A stretch of DNA of 64,000 nt from Bacillus australimaris (GTDB lineage: Bacteria; Bacillota; Bacilli; Bacillales; Bacillaceae), in NCBI RefSeq assembly GCF_001307105.1, contig NZ_LGYN01000001.1, forward strand, positions 558,001 through 622,000, in the 5' to 3' direction. Of the stretch, positions 29,614 through 40,724 are shown in pieces. A program made the position numbers and the translations under genes. The notes beneath the pieces are model-generated. The model made no database searches, was not told where the DNA came from, and worked only from the letters and a program-made list of their open reading frames with translations. Within the stretch, counting starts at the first letter, position 1. Every line of letters begins with the position of its first letter.

Positions 29614-30199
29614 AGTTATTAATCTTCGCAAGGATGGCATTCCAGGCTTCATCTTTTCCCTTTTTTGTTTCAGAAGAGAATAGGATGAGTTCATCTGATG
29701 GGACAATGTCAAGCGTCTGTTTGACGACTTTCGCATGCTTTTCCCATTTGCCTTTTGGAATTTTATCCGCTTTTGTTGCGATGATAATGACAGGAACTCC
29801 GTAATATTTAAGGAATTCATACATGTTCACATCATCTACTGATGGCTTATGGCGCAGATCCACAATTTGGACGACTGCTTTTAATTCTTCACGCATAGTA
29901 ATATACGTTTCGATCATTCTACCCCAGGCTTCGCGCTCTGTTTTTGATACCTTGGCAAAGCCGTAGCCTGGAACGTCCACAAAATGGAGCATATCATTAA
30001 TAATGTAGAAATTAAGCGTCTGTGTCTTACCTGGTTTAGAAGACGTACGCGCTAAATTTTTACGATTAATCAATGAGTTGATGAACGAGGACTTTCCAAC
30101 ATTTGATCGTCCAGCAAGAGCGATTTCAGGCAGCCCGCCGCTCGGGTACTGCTCTGGTTTCACCGCACTAATGACGATATCTGATTTTGTTACTTTCAT
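29612..30199 (-). CDS. engB: Ribosome-assembly GTPase EngB (YsxC)
   Basis: 195 residues. G1 [10 protein letters not shown]3 DVPGYGFA, G4 TKAD and G5 SSETKKG are complete. It is essential for 50S maturation in B. subtilis. It overlaps lonA by 4 bases, the conserved lonA-ysxC pair. Confidence 0.97.
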   Translation of the reverse strand: MKVTKSDIVISAVKPEQYPSGGLPEIALAGRSNVGKSSFINSLINRKNLARTSSKPGKTQTLNFYIINDMLHFVDVPGYGFAKVSKTEREAWGRMIETYITMREELKAVVQIVDLRHKPSVDDVNMYEFLKYYGVPVIIIATKADKIPKGKWEKHAKVVKQTLDIVPSDELILFSSETKKGKDEAWNAILAKINN

Positions 30200-32520
30200 C
30201 TTCCCTCTCCTACCAACGCTTTCTCAAGCACTTCATCTAAATGTGAAACCGGAATAAAGGTTAATCCCTCTCTCACACTTTCAGGAATATCATCAATATC
30301 CTTCTCATTGTCCTTTGGAAGAATAATGGTTTTCAATCCTGCACGATGTGCGCCTAATGCTTTTTCTTTTAGTCCGCCAATCGGAAGCACTCTTCCTCTT
30401 AACGTAATCTCTCCTGTCATACCAACCTCTTTTGATACAGGACGTCCTGTGAGTGCTGATACAAGAGCCGTCGCAATGGTGATACCAGCTGATGGCCCGT
30501 CCTTTGGAACCGCACCCTCTGGAACATGGATATGAATATCATGCTTTTCATTAAAATTAGGATCAATGTTCAGTTCATCTGCTTTGGAACGAATATAACT
30601 GAATGCCGCCTGTGCAGATTCTCTCATGACATCACCAAGCTTACCGGTTAACAAGAGCTTGCCTTTCCCCGGCGAGAGGGATACCTCAATGGATAAGGTG
30701 TCTCCACCAACTGTCGTATACGCAAGTCCTGTGACAACCCCCACTTGATCTGTCGTTTCAGCCTGACCATAACGGTACAGTCTTTTTCCTAGAAATTCAG
30801 TTAAATTCTTTTCCGTCACCGTGATGCGTTTGCGGTCTTCAGCCACAATCGCTCTTGCCGCTTTTCGGCAAATCGCCGCAAGCTGACGCTCTAATCCACG
30901 AACTCCTGCTTCTCTTGTGTAATAGCGAATCATATCATAAATCGCTGCTTCACGAAGCTGCAAGTTCCCTTTCTTTAATCCGTGCTCCTTTAGCTGCTTC
31001 GGCAGAAGATGATCTTTCACAATCTCTGCTTTTTCAACCTCTGTATACCCTGCAATCGTGATAATCTCCATTCTATCACGAAGTGGACCTGGAATGGTTG
31101 CTAAATTGTTGGCAGTGGCAATAAATAACACCTGAGACAAATCAAATGTCTCTTCAATATAGTGATCGCTAAAGTTATGATTTTGCTCTGGGTCCAATAC
31201 TTCAAGCATAGCAGAAGACGGATCACCTCTAAAATCAGAGGACATCTTATCGATTTCATCTAAAAGAAACACTGGATTCATAGTACCTGCCTTGCTCATC
31301 CCGCGAATGATACGGCCTGGCATCGCACCTACATATGTTCTTCTATGTCCACGGATTTCAGATTCATCACGGACACCGCCAAGTGAGATACGGATAAACT
31401 TCCGGTCAAGTGATTTAGCAATGGACTTGGCAAGTGATGTTTTCCCTACTCCAGGAGGTCCTGCTAAGCAAAGAATCGGTCCTTTTAATGAATTGGTGAG
31501 TTTCTGTACAGCAAGGTATTCAAGCACACGTTCTTTGACTTTTTCCAGCCCATGATGCTCATCATCTAAAATTTCACTTGCAAGCTTTAAATCTAGACGA
31601 TCTTCTGTATAAATTCCCCATGGAAGATTGATCAGCCAATCAATATAATTTCGAATGACAGAGCTCTCAGCTGAGCTTGAAGGAATTTTTTCATAACGAT
31701 TCAATTCTTTTAGCGCCGTTTCGCGAACAGAATCCGGCATGCTGGACTCTTCGATTTTAGACATTAATGAACTGACTTCGCCTGTTTTTCCTTCTTTGTC
31801 ACCTAGCTCCTTTTGGATGGCTTTCATTTGTTCACGCAAATAATATTCTTTTTGCGTTCGTTCCATTGAACGTTTGACGCGCTGCCCAATTTTCTTTTCA
31901 ATTTCCAGCACTTCTTTTTCATTGTGAATTAAGCTGATGACTCGATTTAACCGTTTTTTGACATCGACTGTTTCTAGTACTTCTTGTTTGTCCTTTAATT
32001 TAAGCGGCAGGTGAGAAGCGACGATATCTGCCATTCTCCCCGGTTCCTCAATATCCGTCACCGTTGCATATGTTTCAGCTGAGATTTTTTTTGAAATTTT
32101 TATGTATTGATCAAAGTGATCTAACAAAGTGCGCATGAGTGCTTCTGCTTCTGCGTCCTTTAATTCTTCTTCTGCCAATTCTTTAATATCAACGGACGTA
32201 TAGTCCTCCAGCTCCACGTATGTTTCGATCTGTGCTCGATTTAAGCCTTCAACGAGTACACGAATCGTTCCATTTGGCAGTTTTAGCATTTGTTTGATTT
32301 TTGTGTAGGTGCCGACTTTGAAAATTTCCTCTTCACCTGGTTCATCTATTGAAATTTCCCGCTGTGTTGCTAGAAAAATCATATGATCGTTCATCATGGC
32401 CTGTTCTAATGCTTGAACAGACTTCTCGCGTCCAACGTCCAAATGCAAGACCATTGTTGGATAAACAAGCAAACCTCGCAATGGAAGGAGCGGAACATTC
32501 TTTTTGATTTCATCTGCCAT
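30196..32520 (-). CDS. lonA: ATP-dependent protease LonA
   Basis: 774 residues from the ATG at 32520, 9 bases after GGAGGTG. An N-terminal substrate-binding domain, an AAA+ module (Walker [10 protein letters not shown], Walker [10 protein letters not shown]) and the Ser-Lys protease domain ([21 protein letters not shown]) are in order. It degrades damaged and regulatory proteins in the cytosol. The stretch 32521-32668 probably holds its promoter (a TATAAT on the minus strand near 32556); the -35 is ambiguous. Confidence 0.97.
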   Translation of the reverse strand: MADEIKKNVPLLPLRGLLVYPTMVLHLDVGREKSVQALEQAMMNDHMIFLATQREISIDEPGEEEIFKVGTYTKIKQMLKLPNGTIRVLVEGLNRAQIETYVELEDYTSVDIKELAEEELKDAEAEALMRTLLDHFDQYIKISKKISAETYATVTDIEEPGRMADIVASHLPLKLKDKQEVLETVDVKKRLNRVISLIHNEKEVLEIEKKIGQRVKRSMERTQKEYYLREQMKAIQKELGDKEGKTGEVSSLMSKIEESSMPDSVRETALKELNRYEKIPSSSAESSVIRNYIDWLINLPWGIYTEDRLDLKLASEILDDEHHGLEKVKERVLEYLAVQKLTNSLKGPILCLAGPPGVGKTSLAKSIAKSLDRKFIRISLGGVRDESEIRGHRRTYVGAMPGRIIRGMSKAGTMNPVFLLDEIDKMSSDFRGDPSSAMLEVLDPEQNHNFSDHYIEETFDLSQVLFIATANNLATIPGPLRDRMEIITIAGYTEVEKAEIVKDHLLPKQLKEHGLKKGNLQLREAAIYDMIRYYTREAGVRGLERQLAAICRKAARAIVAEDRKRITVTEKNLTEFLGKRLYRYGQAETTDQVGVVTGLAYTTVGGDTLSIEVSLSPGKGKLLLTGKLGDVMRESAQAAFSYIRSKADELNIDPNFNEKHDIHIHVPEGAVPKDGPSAGITIATALVSALTGRPVSKEVGMTGEITLRGRVLPIGGLKEKALGAHRAGLKTIILPKDNEKDIDDIPESVREGLTFIPVSHLDEVLEKALVGEGR

Positions 32521-32666
32521 GTTGATTGACACCTCCGTCACTAGTATGAATCATTATAATATACCTGTTTCAGTCTTGTACAATGTAAAAGACTTAAGAA
32601 ATGATGATCTTACCGTAGTATACCCTTTCTTTTTATCTTGAAAAAGAAAAAAAGATCTATTTCACT

Positions 32667-32694
32667 AAAAAATCCCCATATGTGATGGGGATTA
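32667..32694 (-). terminator. Terminator of lonB
   Basis: AATCCCCAT / ATGGGGATT with a 5-base loop and minus-strand T-tail. It overlaps the lonB stop. Confidence 0.8.
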
Positions 32695-34353
32695 AACAGA
32701 TTTTCTCTTCATTTCGTCTTCTAGTCCATCTTTCTTCTCGTCTGGCGGATTGACCAAACACTGATCCAGCACCTCTTGGAAGTGCTTCACAGGCACGATG
32801 GTGACACCTTCAATCTCTTTTAAGATCGACTGCTGGTTGTCATAAGGAATAATGACTGTTGTGGCACCTGCTTGTTTCGCCGCCTTAATCTTCGGTATCA
32901 CACCACCGATCGGCTTCACCTGACCCTGCAAGCCAATTTCACCTGTCATCGCTGTCAAATGATCAATCGGGATTTGATGAATGGCAGAGAAAATCGCTGT
33001 CGCCATTGCAATCCCAGCAGACGGACCATCAATAGGGGCACCGCCTGGGAAATTAATATGGATGTCATATTCATTTGTCCGAATGCCTAAGTTTCTCATT
33101 ACTGTTAATACATTTTCAACAGAGCCTTTGGCCATACTTTTTCTTCTAATGGATTTAGACTGGCTGCCTATGCTTTCTTCTTCTGCAATGCCTGTAATGT
33201 TGATACTTCCTTTTTCAAGCGCCTTACATATGTTCACTTCAATCTCAAGCAGGGCACCGCTGTTTGGCCCGTAGACAGCCAGACCATTCACTACCCCCAC
33301 TTTTGGCTTTTCCGGTACTTTTTGTTCATATCTTGGTGTCAGCTGACTTGAATGAATGACCCACTCTACATCAGCGAGTGTGATGTCTTTTCGATTTTCC
33401 GTGACGGCCATTCCAGCGGCGATCTGTACCATATTGACGGCTTCACGACCATTTTTCACATAGGTGGTTAACAAGTTCAGCCCTTCATCACTTAATTCCT
33501 TTTGAATCTTTTGGACAGCCTTAGCAGCGACGATTTTCAGTTCATGCTGGTCAAGATCCTTAAAGAAAATTTCTAAGCACCTTGAGCGAATTGCTGGTGG
33601 AATTTCTTCTGGTGTTCTAGTTGTGGCACCAATCAATCGAAAATCAGCCGGCAGCCCATTTTGGAAAATATCATGAATGTGATTCGGGATTTGGGTGTTT
33701 TCCTCACTGTAATAGGCACTGTCTAAAAATACCTTCCGATCTTCAAGTACTTTAAGCATTTTATTCATTTGGATCGGATGCAGTTCGCCAATCTCATCGA
33801 TAAACAGAACCCCGCCATGCGCATGCGTGACGGCTCCTTGTTTCGGCTGCGGAATACCTGCCTGCCCCATCGCTCCTGCCCCCTGATAAATCGGATCATG
33901 AACGGAACCTATCAAAGGGTCCGCGATGCCCCGTTCATCGAATCTTGCGGTTGTGGCATCGAGCTCTACAAATACGGCATCTTTTTTAAACGGTGAGTCA
34001 GCATGACGTTTCGCTTCTTCCATGACAAGACGGGCTGCGGCTGTTTTTCCAACCCCCGGCGGTCCGTAGACAATGACATGCTGAGGATTCGGTCCGCACA
34101 GCGCTGCTTTTAGAGCACGAATGCCGTCTTCCTGCCCTACAATATCTTGAAACCCCTTTGGCCGGACTCTCTCTGATAAAGGCTCACTCAGCTTGATTGA
34201 CCGCATCTTTCTGAGCGCTTCCATTTCTTTCTTTGATTCTTTGTCAATCGTCACCTTTTGTGTACGCTGATTTCGCAGTAAGTTCCAAAAGTACAGCCCG
34301 ATGACGATTCCAAAGAACAGCTGTATGAATAATACGATTCCTGTCCAGCTCAA
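32692..34353 (-). CDS. lonB: Membrane-anchored Lon-like protease LonB
   Basis: 553 residues from TTG, 8 bases after GAAGGAGGG. One N-terminal membrane helix (IVLFIQLFFGIVIGLYFWNLL) replaces the LonA substrate domain. The AAA+ core ([18 protein letters not shown]) and a Lon protease domain (IDGPSAGIAMA, Lys in PKIKAAKQAGA) follow. In B. subtilis it is made in the forespore, and a sigma-F-type promoter precedes it here. Confidence 0.95.
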   Translation of the reverse strand: MSWTGIVLFIQLFFGIVIGLYFWNLLRNQRTQKVTIDKESKKEMEALRKMRSIKLSEPLSERVRPKGFQDIVGQEDGIRALKAALCGPNPQHVIVYGPPGVGKTAAARLVMEEAKRHADSPFKKDAVFVELDATTARFDERGIADPLIGSVHDPIYQGAGAMGQAGIPQPKQGAVTHAHGGVLFIDEIGELHPIQMNKMLKVLEDRKVFLDSAYYSEENTQIPNHIHDIFQNGLPADFRLIGATTRTPEEIPPAIRSRCLEIFFKDLDQHELKIVAAKAVQKIQKELSDEGLNLLTTYVKNGREAVNMVQIAAGMAVTENRKDITLADVEWVIHSSQLTPRYEQKVPEKPKVGVVNGLAVYGPNSGALLEIEVNICKALEKGSINITGIAEEESIGSQSKSIRRKSMAKGSVENVLTVMRNLGIRTNEYDIHINFPGGAPIDGPSAGIAMATAIFSAIHQIPIDHLTAMTGEIGLQGQVKPIGGVIPKIKAAKQAGATTVIIPYDNQQSILKEIEGVTIVPVKHFQEVLDQCLVNPPDEKKDGLEDEMKRKSV

Positions 34354-34399
34354 TCGGTGCTCCCTCCTTCATCTATCGTATGTATTGGTTTCTGTCTGC

Positions 34400-34429
34400 T
34401 AGTATTTCCTAGAGCTGGACGGAATAAAC
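34400..34429 (-). promoter_or_regulatory. Sigma-F promoter of lonB
   Basis: On the minus strand GTTTA, a 15-base spacer and GGAAATACTA. The -10 fits GGNRANANTR fully; the -35 differs from GYATA at one base. It lies about 45 bases before the lonB start. Confidence 0.7.
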
Positions 34430-34452
34430 ACGTCTTCCACGATAAATAAAAA

Positions 34453-34479
34453 ACTCCTGAATCAATTTGATTCAGGAGT
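34453..34479. terminator. Terminator of clpX
   Basis: ACTCCTGAATCA / TGATTCAGGAGT, 12-bp perfect stem with a 3-base loop and A-run upstream, 11 bases past the clpX stop. Confidence 0.88.
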
Positions 34480-34490
34480 GATAACTTCTC

Positions 34491-35756
34491 TTATGCAGAT
34501 GTTTTTGTATCTTTATTGACGACTGTTCCGTCCTTCAACACAAGACGGGGCGGCTCACCATCAGCAACCGTTGCACCAGTGATTACACATTTTTCAATAT
34601 CATCACGAGATGGAAGGTCAAACATCACATCAAGCATGATGCCTTCAATGATTGAGCGAAGACCACGTGCTCCTGTTTTGCGCTCAATTGCTTTTTTCGC
34701 AATTTCGCTAAGAGCATCTTCTTCAAACTCAAGCTCAACATCATCAAGCTCAAGCATTTTTGTATATTGCTTAACGAGTGCATTTTTAGGCTTCGTCAAG
34801 ATTTCTACAAGTGCTTTTTCATCTAACGGCTCTAGGCTTGCAATAACCGGAAGACGACCGATGAATTCTGGAATTAAACCGAAGCGAAGCAAGTCTTCTG
34901 GAAGTACTTTTGATAGAAGAACTTCTTTTTCAAGATCTTCGACTTTATTTTCCGCACCGAATCCGATCACTTTTTGACCTAAGCGGCGTTTGATAATTTG
35001 CTCAATACCGTCAAAGGCTCCACCACAAATGAAGAGGATATTCGTTGTATCAATTTGAATGAATTCTTGATGCGGGTGCTTACGTCCACCTTGAGGCGGC
35101 ACACTAGCAACGGTTCCTTCAAGAATTTTCAAAAGGGCTTGTTGAACACCTTCCCCAGATACATCACGAGTGATAGAAGGGTTTTCTGATTTTCTTGCTA
35201 CTTTATCGATCTCATCGATGTAGATAATGCCTTTTTCCGCTTTTTCTACATCATAATCCGCTGCTTGGATCAGCTTTAGTAAAATATTCTCTACGTCTTC
35301 ACCAACATAACCTGCTTCAGTTAATGATGTTGCATCTGCAATCGCAAATGGAACATTTAAAATACGAGCAAGTGTCTGAGCAAGTAATGTTTTACCGCTT
35401 CCTGTTGGACCAATCATAGAAATATTACTTTTCGAAAGCTCAACATCATCAATCTTGCTGTTGGAATTGATCCGTTTGTAGTGGTTATAAACCGCTACAG
35501 CTAAGGATTTTTTCGCATTGTCTTGTCCGATGACATACTCATCAAGAATCTCCCGAATTTCATGAGGTTTCGGAACATCCTTGAATTCAACTTCTTCCTC
35601 AGTGCCGAGCTCTTCTTCAACTATTTCCGTGCAAAGCTCGATACATTCATCACATATATATACGCCAGGTCCTGCGACCAGTTTACGCACTTGATCTTGC
35701 GTTTTTCCGCAAAACGAGCATTTTAATTGACCTTTTTCCTCGTTGAATTTAAACAT
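34491..35756 (-). CDS. clpX: ClpX, AAA+ unfoldase of ClpXP
   Basis: 421 residues. An N-terminal zinc-binding domain has two CxxC pairs (CSFCGKTQ and CDECIELC). Walker [11 protein letters not shown], pore loop GYVGEDVE, Walker [10 protein letters not shown], sensor 2 and the IGF loop ([10 protein letters not shown]) that docks ClpP are present. It delivers substrates such as Spx to ClpP. Confidence 0.98.
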   Translation of the reverse strand: MFKFNEEKGQLKCSFCGKTQDQVRKLVAGPGVYICDECIELCTEIVEEELGTEEEVEFKDVPKPHEIREILDEYVIGQDNAKKSLAVAVYNHYKRINSNSKIDDVELSKSNISMIGPTGSGKTLLAQTLARILNVPFAIADATSLTEAGYVGEDVENILLKLIQAADYDVEKAEKGIIYIDEIDKVARKSENPSITRDVSGEGVQQALLKILEGTVASVPPQGGRKHPHQEFIQIDTTNILFICGGAFDGIEQIIKRRLGQKVIGFGAENKVEDLEKEVLLSKVLPEDLLRFGLIPEFIGRLPVIASLEPLDEKALVEILTKPKNALVKQYTKMLELDDVELEFEEDALSEIAKKAIERKTGARGLRSIIEGIMLDVMFDLPSRDDIEKCVITGATVADGEPPRLVLKDGTVVNKDTKTSA

Positions 35757-35829
35757 TCTTTCACCCCTTATTCTTCTTCACTTGCCTGTAGCTAACAGTC
35801 AGCTACCTTTCTGGGTCCAGTATGTATGC

Positions 35830-35859
35830 ATTTTACCATACTTTCCTAAAAGACGGTAA
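35830..35859 (-). promoter_or_regulatory. Sigma-A promoter of clpX
   Basis: On the minus strand TTACCG, an 18-base spacer and TAAAAT, with an upstream TG (extended -10). It is about 75 bases before clpX; a GTAGCT / AGCTAC hairpin lies in the leader. Confidence 0.65.
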
Positions 35860-35958
35860 CGATGTGTTTCTAACACTGCACATTCAGATATGTATAACAG
35901 AAAGATGCGACTTACACTATCGTTTCCAAAAGAAGCGATGATAAGTCAAAAATTGTAC

Positions 35959-35993
35959 AAAACAAGGCACGAGTCACTCGCGCCCTGTTTTAT
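35959..35993 (-). terminator. Terminator of tig
   Basis: On the minus strand AAAACAGGGCGCGAG pairs with CTCGTGCCTTGTTTT through two G-U pairs around a 3-base loop. The G-U pairs show it is meant for the minus strand. Confidence 0.8.
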
Positions 35994-36007
35994 TATTATG
36001 CACCATA

Positions 36008-37282
36008 TTAACGGTTTTCTACAAGAAAATCAATTGCTTTGCGAACTTTTAGATCTTCTTTCATTGCTTCAGTAGATCCGATCGCTTGTTTGATATTTTC
36101 AATTGGCATGTTGTATGCTTCAGCCATTTTTGAAAGTTCTTCTTCCACTTCTTCGTCAGACACTTGTAAGTCTTCTGCAGCAGCAATTGCTTCAAGTGTT
36201 AGGTTAGATTTCACGCGTTTAGCAGCATCTTCTTTCATTTGCTCTTTAAGCGCATCTTCATCTTGTCCAGAGAATTGGAAGTAAAGCTCAAGATTCATTC
36301 CTTGCATTTGAAGACGTTGTTCGAATTCTTTCATCATGCGGTCAAGCTCTGTGTCAACCATCGCTTGTGGGATGTCAACTTCCGCATTTTCAGAAGCTTT
36401 TGCAATTAGCTCTTCACGAAGTTTTCCTTCTGCTTCGTTTTCTTTTGCTTCTTCAAGACGTTTCTTCGTTTTTTCAGTTAACTCAGCAAGAGTTTCTACT
36501 TCTTCATCAACATCTTTAGCGAACTCATCGTCAAGTGCTGGAAGTTCTTTTGCTTTGATTTCATGAATTTTCACTTTGAATACAGCTGGTTTACCTGCAA
36601 GGTCTTCAGCATGATATTCTTCTGGGAAAGTGACTTCTACGTCTTTTTCAGCGCCAGATTCAAGACCAACTAGCTGCTCTTCGAAACCAGGGATGAATGA
36701 ACCAGAACCTACTTCAAGAGAGTAATTCTCAGCTTTTCCGCCTTCGAATGCTTCTCCATCAACGAATCCTTCGAAATCAAGAACAACTGTATCGCCGTTT
36801 TCGATTGCACCTTCTTCTTTGACAACAAGCTCAGCTTGACGGTTTTGCATTCCTTTTAACTCTTCTTGTACATCTTCATCAGTAACAACTGTGTCGTCTT
36901 TTTCTACGTTAAGACCTTTGTAGTCACCAAGTTTCACTTCAGGCTTCACTGTTACTTTTGCAGTGAAGATTAAGCTTTCGCCTTTTTCGATTTTCTCAAC
37001 ATCGATTTCAGGGCGGTCAACTGGCTCGATACCAGCTTCGTCGATTGCTTTTGGATACTCAACTGGAAGAAGAATATCTAATGCATCTTGATAAAGAGAT
37101 TCTACACCAAAACGTTGCTCGAAAAGACCGCGTGGTACTTTCCCTTTACGGAATCCAGGGATCGATACTTGCTTAACAACTTTCTTAAATGCATCATCAA
37201 GTGCTTTGTTAAATGTTTCAGCGTCAACTTCTACAGTTAAAACGCCTTCGTTACCTTCTTGTTTTTCCCATTTTACTGACAT
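36008..37282 (-). CDS. tig: Trigger factor
   Basis: 424 residues. The ribosome-docking domain with [13 protein letters not shown] (about 40-53), an FKBP prolyl isomerase domain (about 160-245, [20 protein letters not shown]) and the helical substrate-binding domain are all present. It binds nascent chains at the tunnel exit. TTTGGAGGGAAA precedes the ATG. It lies upstream of clpX, the standard Bacillus order. Confidence 0.98.
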   Translation of the reverse strand: MSVKWEKQEGNEGVLTVEVDAETFNKALDDAFKKVVKQVSIPGFRKGKVPRGLFEQRFGVESLYQDALDILLPVEYPKAIDEAGIEPVDRPEIDVEKIEKGESLIFTAKVTVKPEVKLGDYKGLNVEKDDTVVTDEDVQEELKGMQNRQAELVVKEEGAIENGDTVVLDFEGFVDGEAFEGGKAENYSLEVGSGSFIPGFEEQLVGLESGAEKDVEVTFPEEYHAEDLAGKPAVFKVKIHEIKAKELPALDDEFAKDVDEEVETLAELTEKTKKRLEEAKENEAEGKLREELIAKASENAEVDIPQAMVDTELDRMMKEFEQRLQMQGMNLELYFQFSGQDEDALKEQMKEDAAKRVKSNLTLEAIAAAEDLQVSDEEVEEELSKMAEAYNMPIENIKQAIGSTEAMKEDLKVRKAIDFLVENR

Positions 37283-37324
37283 GTGTGTTTCCCTCCAAAA
37301 ATCTATTCAGATTGTGCGTTGTTA

Positions 37325-37354
37325 CATTCTAAAGCATCATAAAGACTTCGTCCA
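37325..37354 (-). promoter_or_regulatory. Sigma-A promoter of tig
   Basis: On the minus strand TTGGAC, an 18-base spacer and TAGAAT, about 40 bases before the ATG. The rest of 37355-37522 shows only weak hairpins. Confidence 0.6.
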
Positions 37355-37522
37355 ATCAAAAACCACGCACTCCGCTAAAGAAGCGGTATTATGTATACAA
37401 CATTTGACTTGATTATACATATCGTCTTTCAACTGTTGGAATCTGACAACTGCACTATATATGCACAAATACAACCATTATATTATAACATAACAAGTCC
37501 GTCTTTCAACTAAATCGACAAA

Positions 37523-38530
37523 TTACAAATAAGAAATTTCTTCAATATCTTTCAGCATTGTGCAAGCTTCTCTCAGCTCTCGTTCGTTAAATTCATACAA
37601 TAGATGCAATTCTTCGAGTTCAATCTCGATTCCATGCATTTCATAGCCGACTTTATGAAGTGCCGCTGCCCAAAGATTCGGATCTGTGTATTTAGGAAGA
37701 AATGGGTAAAGCACAAATAAGTGCCGGCGCCATAACTCTTCCACGCCTTGGTAAAGGGTTGGATTCTCATTGCCAAGCGTGTCATCAAGCATCCGAAGGA
37801 CTTGCTGCAGAAGCGGCATCTGCTCTGGCTTGACAGCCTCAGAAGGCACAAGTGTTAAAGAATCACCGAATTTCGTCACATGAACCGGCTTTGCCACGTC
37901 ATGATCTGAGAGAAGCTGCAGGATCAATGATTTCACCAAAGGGTTTCCATCGGGATTTTGTAAGATCGTATTTAATAGACCCATGTGCGGTGTAACATTC
38001 CGGTCTTTCAATGAATGGATGAACTGGACCTGCTCTTCCGGCCGCTTTAGCATATCATCTATATTGATTTCACCGCTGTCTTCCTCACCTTCATCTAAAA
38101 TCTCATCAGGTGATTCGATCATTTTTCTGCTAAATTCTAGCAGCTTGTAAAAATGCTCTGCGCTTTCTGCTGGAAGGTGGTTTTCCTCAAGCACAGCCTC
38201 AATCGTTTGTTTGACTTCTTCATATTCCTTCAGCTGAATTAAGATTGTCATATACACTTGAAGCACAGTGAAATAGTGGCCATACCCCTCATGCAGCATC
38301 TTCTCACAAACACGCTTTGCGTCCTGCAGCTCACCCAGCTCTAGAAAACAAATCGCCATGCCGAGGTGAATATCGGATTCTTCATCGTCATCATAGGATT
38401 TTGCTTCTGAAAACAAGTGAAGCGCCTCTTGATACTGCTTATCTTTTAATGCTGCCATTCCTTTTTCAATCAGTCTTTCTTTCAGACCAGGAAACAAAAT
38501 GACATTATCTTTCTTCTTGTCATGTTTCAT
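37523..38530 (-). CDS. ysoA: TPR-repeat protein YsoA
   Basis: 335 residues, helical, with tetratricopeptide-like repeats in the first half (AALKDKQYQEALHLFSEA, LGMAICFLELGELQDAKRVC). The protein is acidic in the middle and has no membrane segment or enzymatic motif. It lies between leuD and tig as in B. subtilis. Function unknown; a scaffold role is only an inference from TPRs. Confidence 0.88.
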   Translation of the reverse strand: MKHDKKKDNVILFPGLKERLIEKGMAALKDKQYQEALHLFSEAKSYDDDEESDIHLGMAICFLELGELQDAKRVCEKMLHEGYGHYFTVLQVYMTILIQLKEYEEVKQTIEAVLEENHLPAESAEHFYKLLEFSRKMIESPDEILDEGEEDSGEINIDDMLKRPEEQVQFIHSLKDRNVTPHMGLLNTILQNPDGNPLVKSLILQLLSDHDVAKPVHVTKFGDSLTLVPSEAVKPEQMPLLQQVLRMLDDTLGNENPTLYQGVEELWRRHLFVLYPFLPKYTDPNLWAAALHKVGYEMHGIEIELEELHLLYEFNERELREACTMLKDIEEISYL

Positions 38531-38611
38531 ACTTACGTTCCTTTCGGGCGCATATTTTTTATCAGTTTACCAACGAAGATTAGTAAACACAAGTAACGAG
38601 AGGTTATCATG

Positions 38612-38650
38612 CAAAAAAGAAGCCGTCACACCCGGGGCGGACAGCTTCTC
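38612..38650 (-). terminator. Terminator of the ilv-leu operon
   Basis: On the minus strand GAAGCTGTC pairs with GACGGCTTC around a GC-rich loop, followed by TTTTTTG. It lies 8 bases past the leuD stop. Confidence 0.8.
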
Positions 38651-38655
38651 GTTGT

Positions 38656-39255
38656 TTAGGCGCGCAGCCAGCTGCTGCGCTTTTCTTCAAATGCTTGAAT
38701 GTCATCTTCTAGTAATAGCGTTAATGAGATCTCATCATAACCATTTATAAGCATTTCTCTCCAGTGAGGGTCTACAGTAAAGGGGGTGATATTCCCTTTA
38801 TGATCTTCTATCTGCTGTTTTTCAAGATCAACCGTCATCTCAAACCCTTTGTTCTCATATGACGCCGCGAAAGTTTTCCACACATCATAATCAAGACGAA
38901 TCGGAAGCATCCCATTTTTAAAACAGTTTTGATGAAAAATGTCTGCGAATGATGGCGCGATGACGATTTTAATACCATAATCATCAAGTGCCCACGGAGC
39001 ATGTTCCCTAGATGATCCGCAGCCGAAGTTTTCTCCTGCAATCAAAATGGATGCTCCTTCATAGATTGGCTGATTCAGTTCGAAATCGGGATTTGGGCTG
39101 CCATCGGCTAAATATCGCCAGTCGAAAAAGGCAAATCGGCCATATCCTGTTCGTTCGATTCTTTTTAAAAATTGCTTCGGTATAATTTGATCTGTATCTA
39201 CATTGATTCGGTTAAGCACAGCGGCTTTCCCTTTATGAGTGACTAAAGGCTCCAT
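38656..39255 (-). CDS. leuD: 3-isopropylmalate dehydratase small subunit
   Basis: 199 residues. The aconitase swivel domain with NVDTDQIIPKQFLKR and FGCGSSREHAPWAL is intact. With LeuC it isomerises 2- to 3-isopropylmalate. It is the last gene of the ilv-leu operon. Confidence 0.97.
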   Translation of the reverse strand: MEPLVTHKGKAAVLNRINVDTDQIIPKQFLKRIERTGYGRFAFFDWRYLADGSPNPDFELNQPIYEGASILIAGENFGCGSSREHAPWALDDYGIKIVIAPSFADIFHQNCFKNGMLPIRLDYDVWKTFAASYENKGFEMTVDLEKQQIEDHKGNITPFTVDPHWREMLINGYDEISLTLLLEDDIQAFEEKRSSWLRA

Positions 39256-39268
39256 CTATGACAACTCC

Positions 39269-40684
39269 TTACACGACTGTTTTCTCTTGATTAAACTTCC
39301 TGACATCGACAAATCGGCCATGTATCGCAGCCATTGCAGCCATTGCCGGGCTGACAAGATGCGTTCTCGCACCCTTCCCTTGACGCCCTTCAAAGTTACG
39401 GTTTGATGTGGATGCGCAGCGTTCGCCCTCCGGCACCACATCGTTATTCATGCTAAGACACATACTGCAGCCAGATTCTCTCCATTCAAATCCTGCTTCA
39501 AGGAAAATTTCATGAAGGCCTTCTTCTTCAGCTTGCAATTTGACACTTTGAGAGCCAGGCACGACAATCGCTCTAACATGATCGGCTACTTTTTGTCCTT
39601 CAATCATAGAAGCGGCTTGACGTAAATCAGTCATTCTTGAGTTCGTACATGAGCCGATAAAGACATGCTCAATCGTAATATCTTCTATACGCTGATGCGG
39701 ATGGACACCCATGTATTCGTAAGCACGAATCGCTTCTTTTTGATCATCTTCTTGCGCAAAGTCCTCAGGCCCTGGGATTGATGCATCCACAGGCAAGACC
39801 ATTCCAGGATTAATTCCCCAAGTGACCATTGGTGAAATTTCATTTCCATCTAACACAATGGTTTTATCATAGGTTGCACCTGGATCTGTTCTAAGAGCTT
39901 CCCATTCTTTAATAGCTGCTTCGAAGTCTTCACCCTGCGGTGCATATTTGCGGCCGCGGCAATATTCGAAGGTAATTTCATCAGGTGCAATTAATCCTGC
40001 TCTTGCTCCTGCTTCAATTGACATATTACAAACGGTCATCCGCTCATCCATCGTCATGTTTCTGAATACTTCCCCAGTGTATTCAATGACATAACCTGAA
40101 CCGAACTTCACGCCGTGTGCACCAATGACGGCTAAAATGACATCTTTGGCGGTTACCCCTTTTTGAAGCTTTCCGTCTACTCTAATTTCTAGCGTTTTCG
40201 GACGCTGCTGCCAAAGTGTTTGAGTAGAAAGTACATGTTCAACCTCACTTGTACCGATCCCAAAGGCAAGTGCGCCAAACGCGCCGTGAGTTGATGTATG
40301 ACTATCTCCACAAACGATTGTTTTCCCCGGAAGTGTCAAACCAAGCTCAGGTCCAACGACATGGACGATCCCTTGATCAACACTGTGAAGGTCAGCTAGA
40401 CGGACACCAAATTCCGCACAGTTGCGCTCTAGAGCACTCACTTGTTTTTTAGCAATCTCATCTTTGATCACAAATCGATTCACAGTTGGGATGTTGTGAT
40501 CCATCGTCGCAAACGTGTTTTGAGGTCTTCTCACCTTGCGCCCTTTTTGTCTTAATCCTTCAAATGCTTGAGGTGATGTCACTTCATGCACCAAGTGCAG
40601 ATCAATATATAAAAGGTCTGGTTTTCCCTCGCCGCTTTTGACAACATGCTGATCCCATATTTTTTCGATGATTGTTCGAGGCAT
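39269..40684 (-). CDS. leuC: 3-isopropylmalate dehydratase large subunit
   Basis: 471 residues from the ATG at 40684 ([15 protein letters not shown]), after GGGAGG. The 4Fe-4S ligands are in IGSCTNSR and [29 protein letters not shown] is a family signature. It partners LeuD. Confidence 0.97.
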   Translation of the reverse strand: MPRTIIEKIWDQHVVKSGEGKPDLLYIDLHLVHEVTSPQAFEGLRQKGRKVRRPQNTFATMDHNIPTVNRFVIKDEIAKKQVSALERNCAEFGVRLADLHSVDQGIVHVVGPELGLTLPGKTIVCGDSHTSTHGAFGALAFGIGTSEVEHVLSTQTLWQQRPKTLEIRVDGKLQKGVTAKDVILAVIGAHGVKFGSGYVIEYTGEVFRNMTMDERMTVCNMSIEAGARAGLIAPDEITFEYCRGRKYAPQGEDFEAAIKEWEALRTDPGATYDKTIVLDGNEISPMVTWGINPGMVLPVDASIPGPEDFAQEDDQKEAIRAYEYMGVHPHQRIEDITIEHVFIGSCTNSRMTDLRQAASMIEGQKVADHVRAIVVPGSQSVKLQAEEEGLHEIFLEAGFEWRESGCSMCLSMNNDVVPEGERCASTSNRNFEGRQGKGARTHLVSPAMAAMAAIHGRFVDVRKFNQEKTVV

Positions 40685-40724
40685 AACCCTTTTCCTCCCT
40701 CTATCTAATTCCACAAGATTCTAT

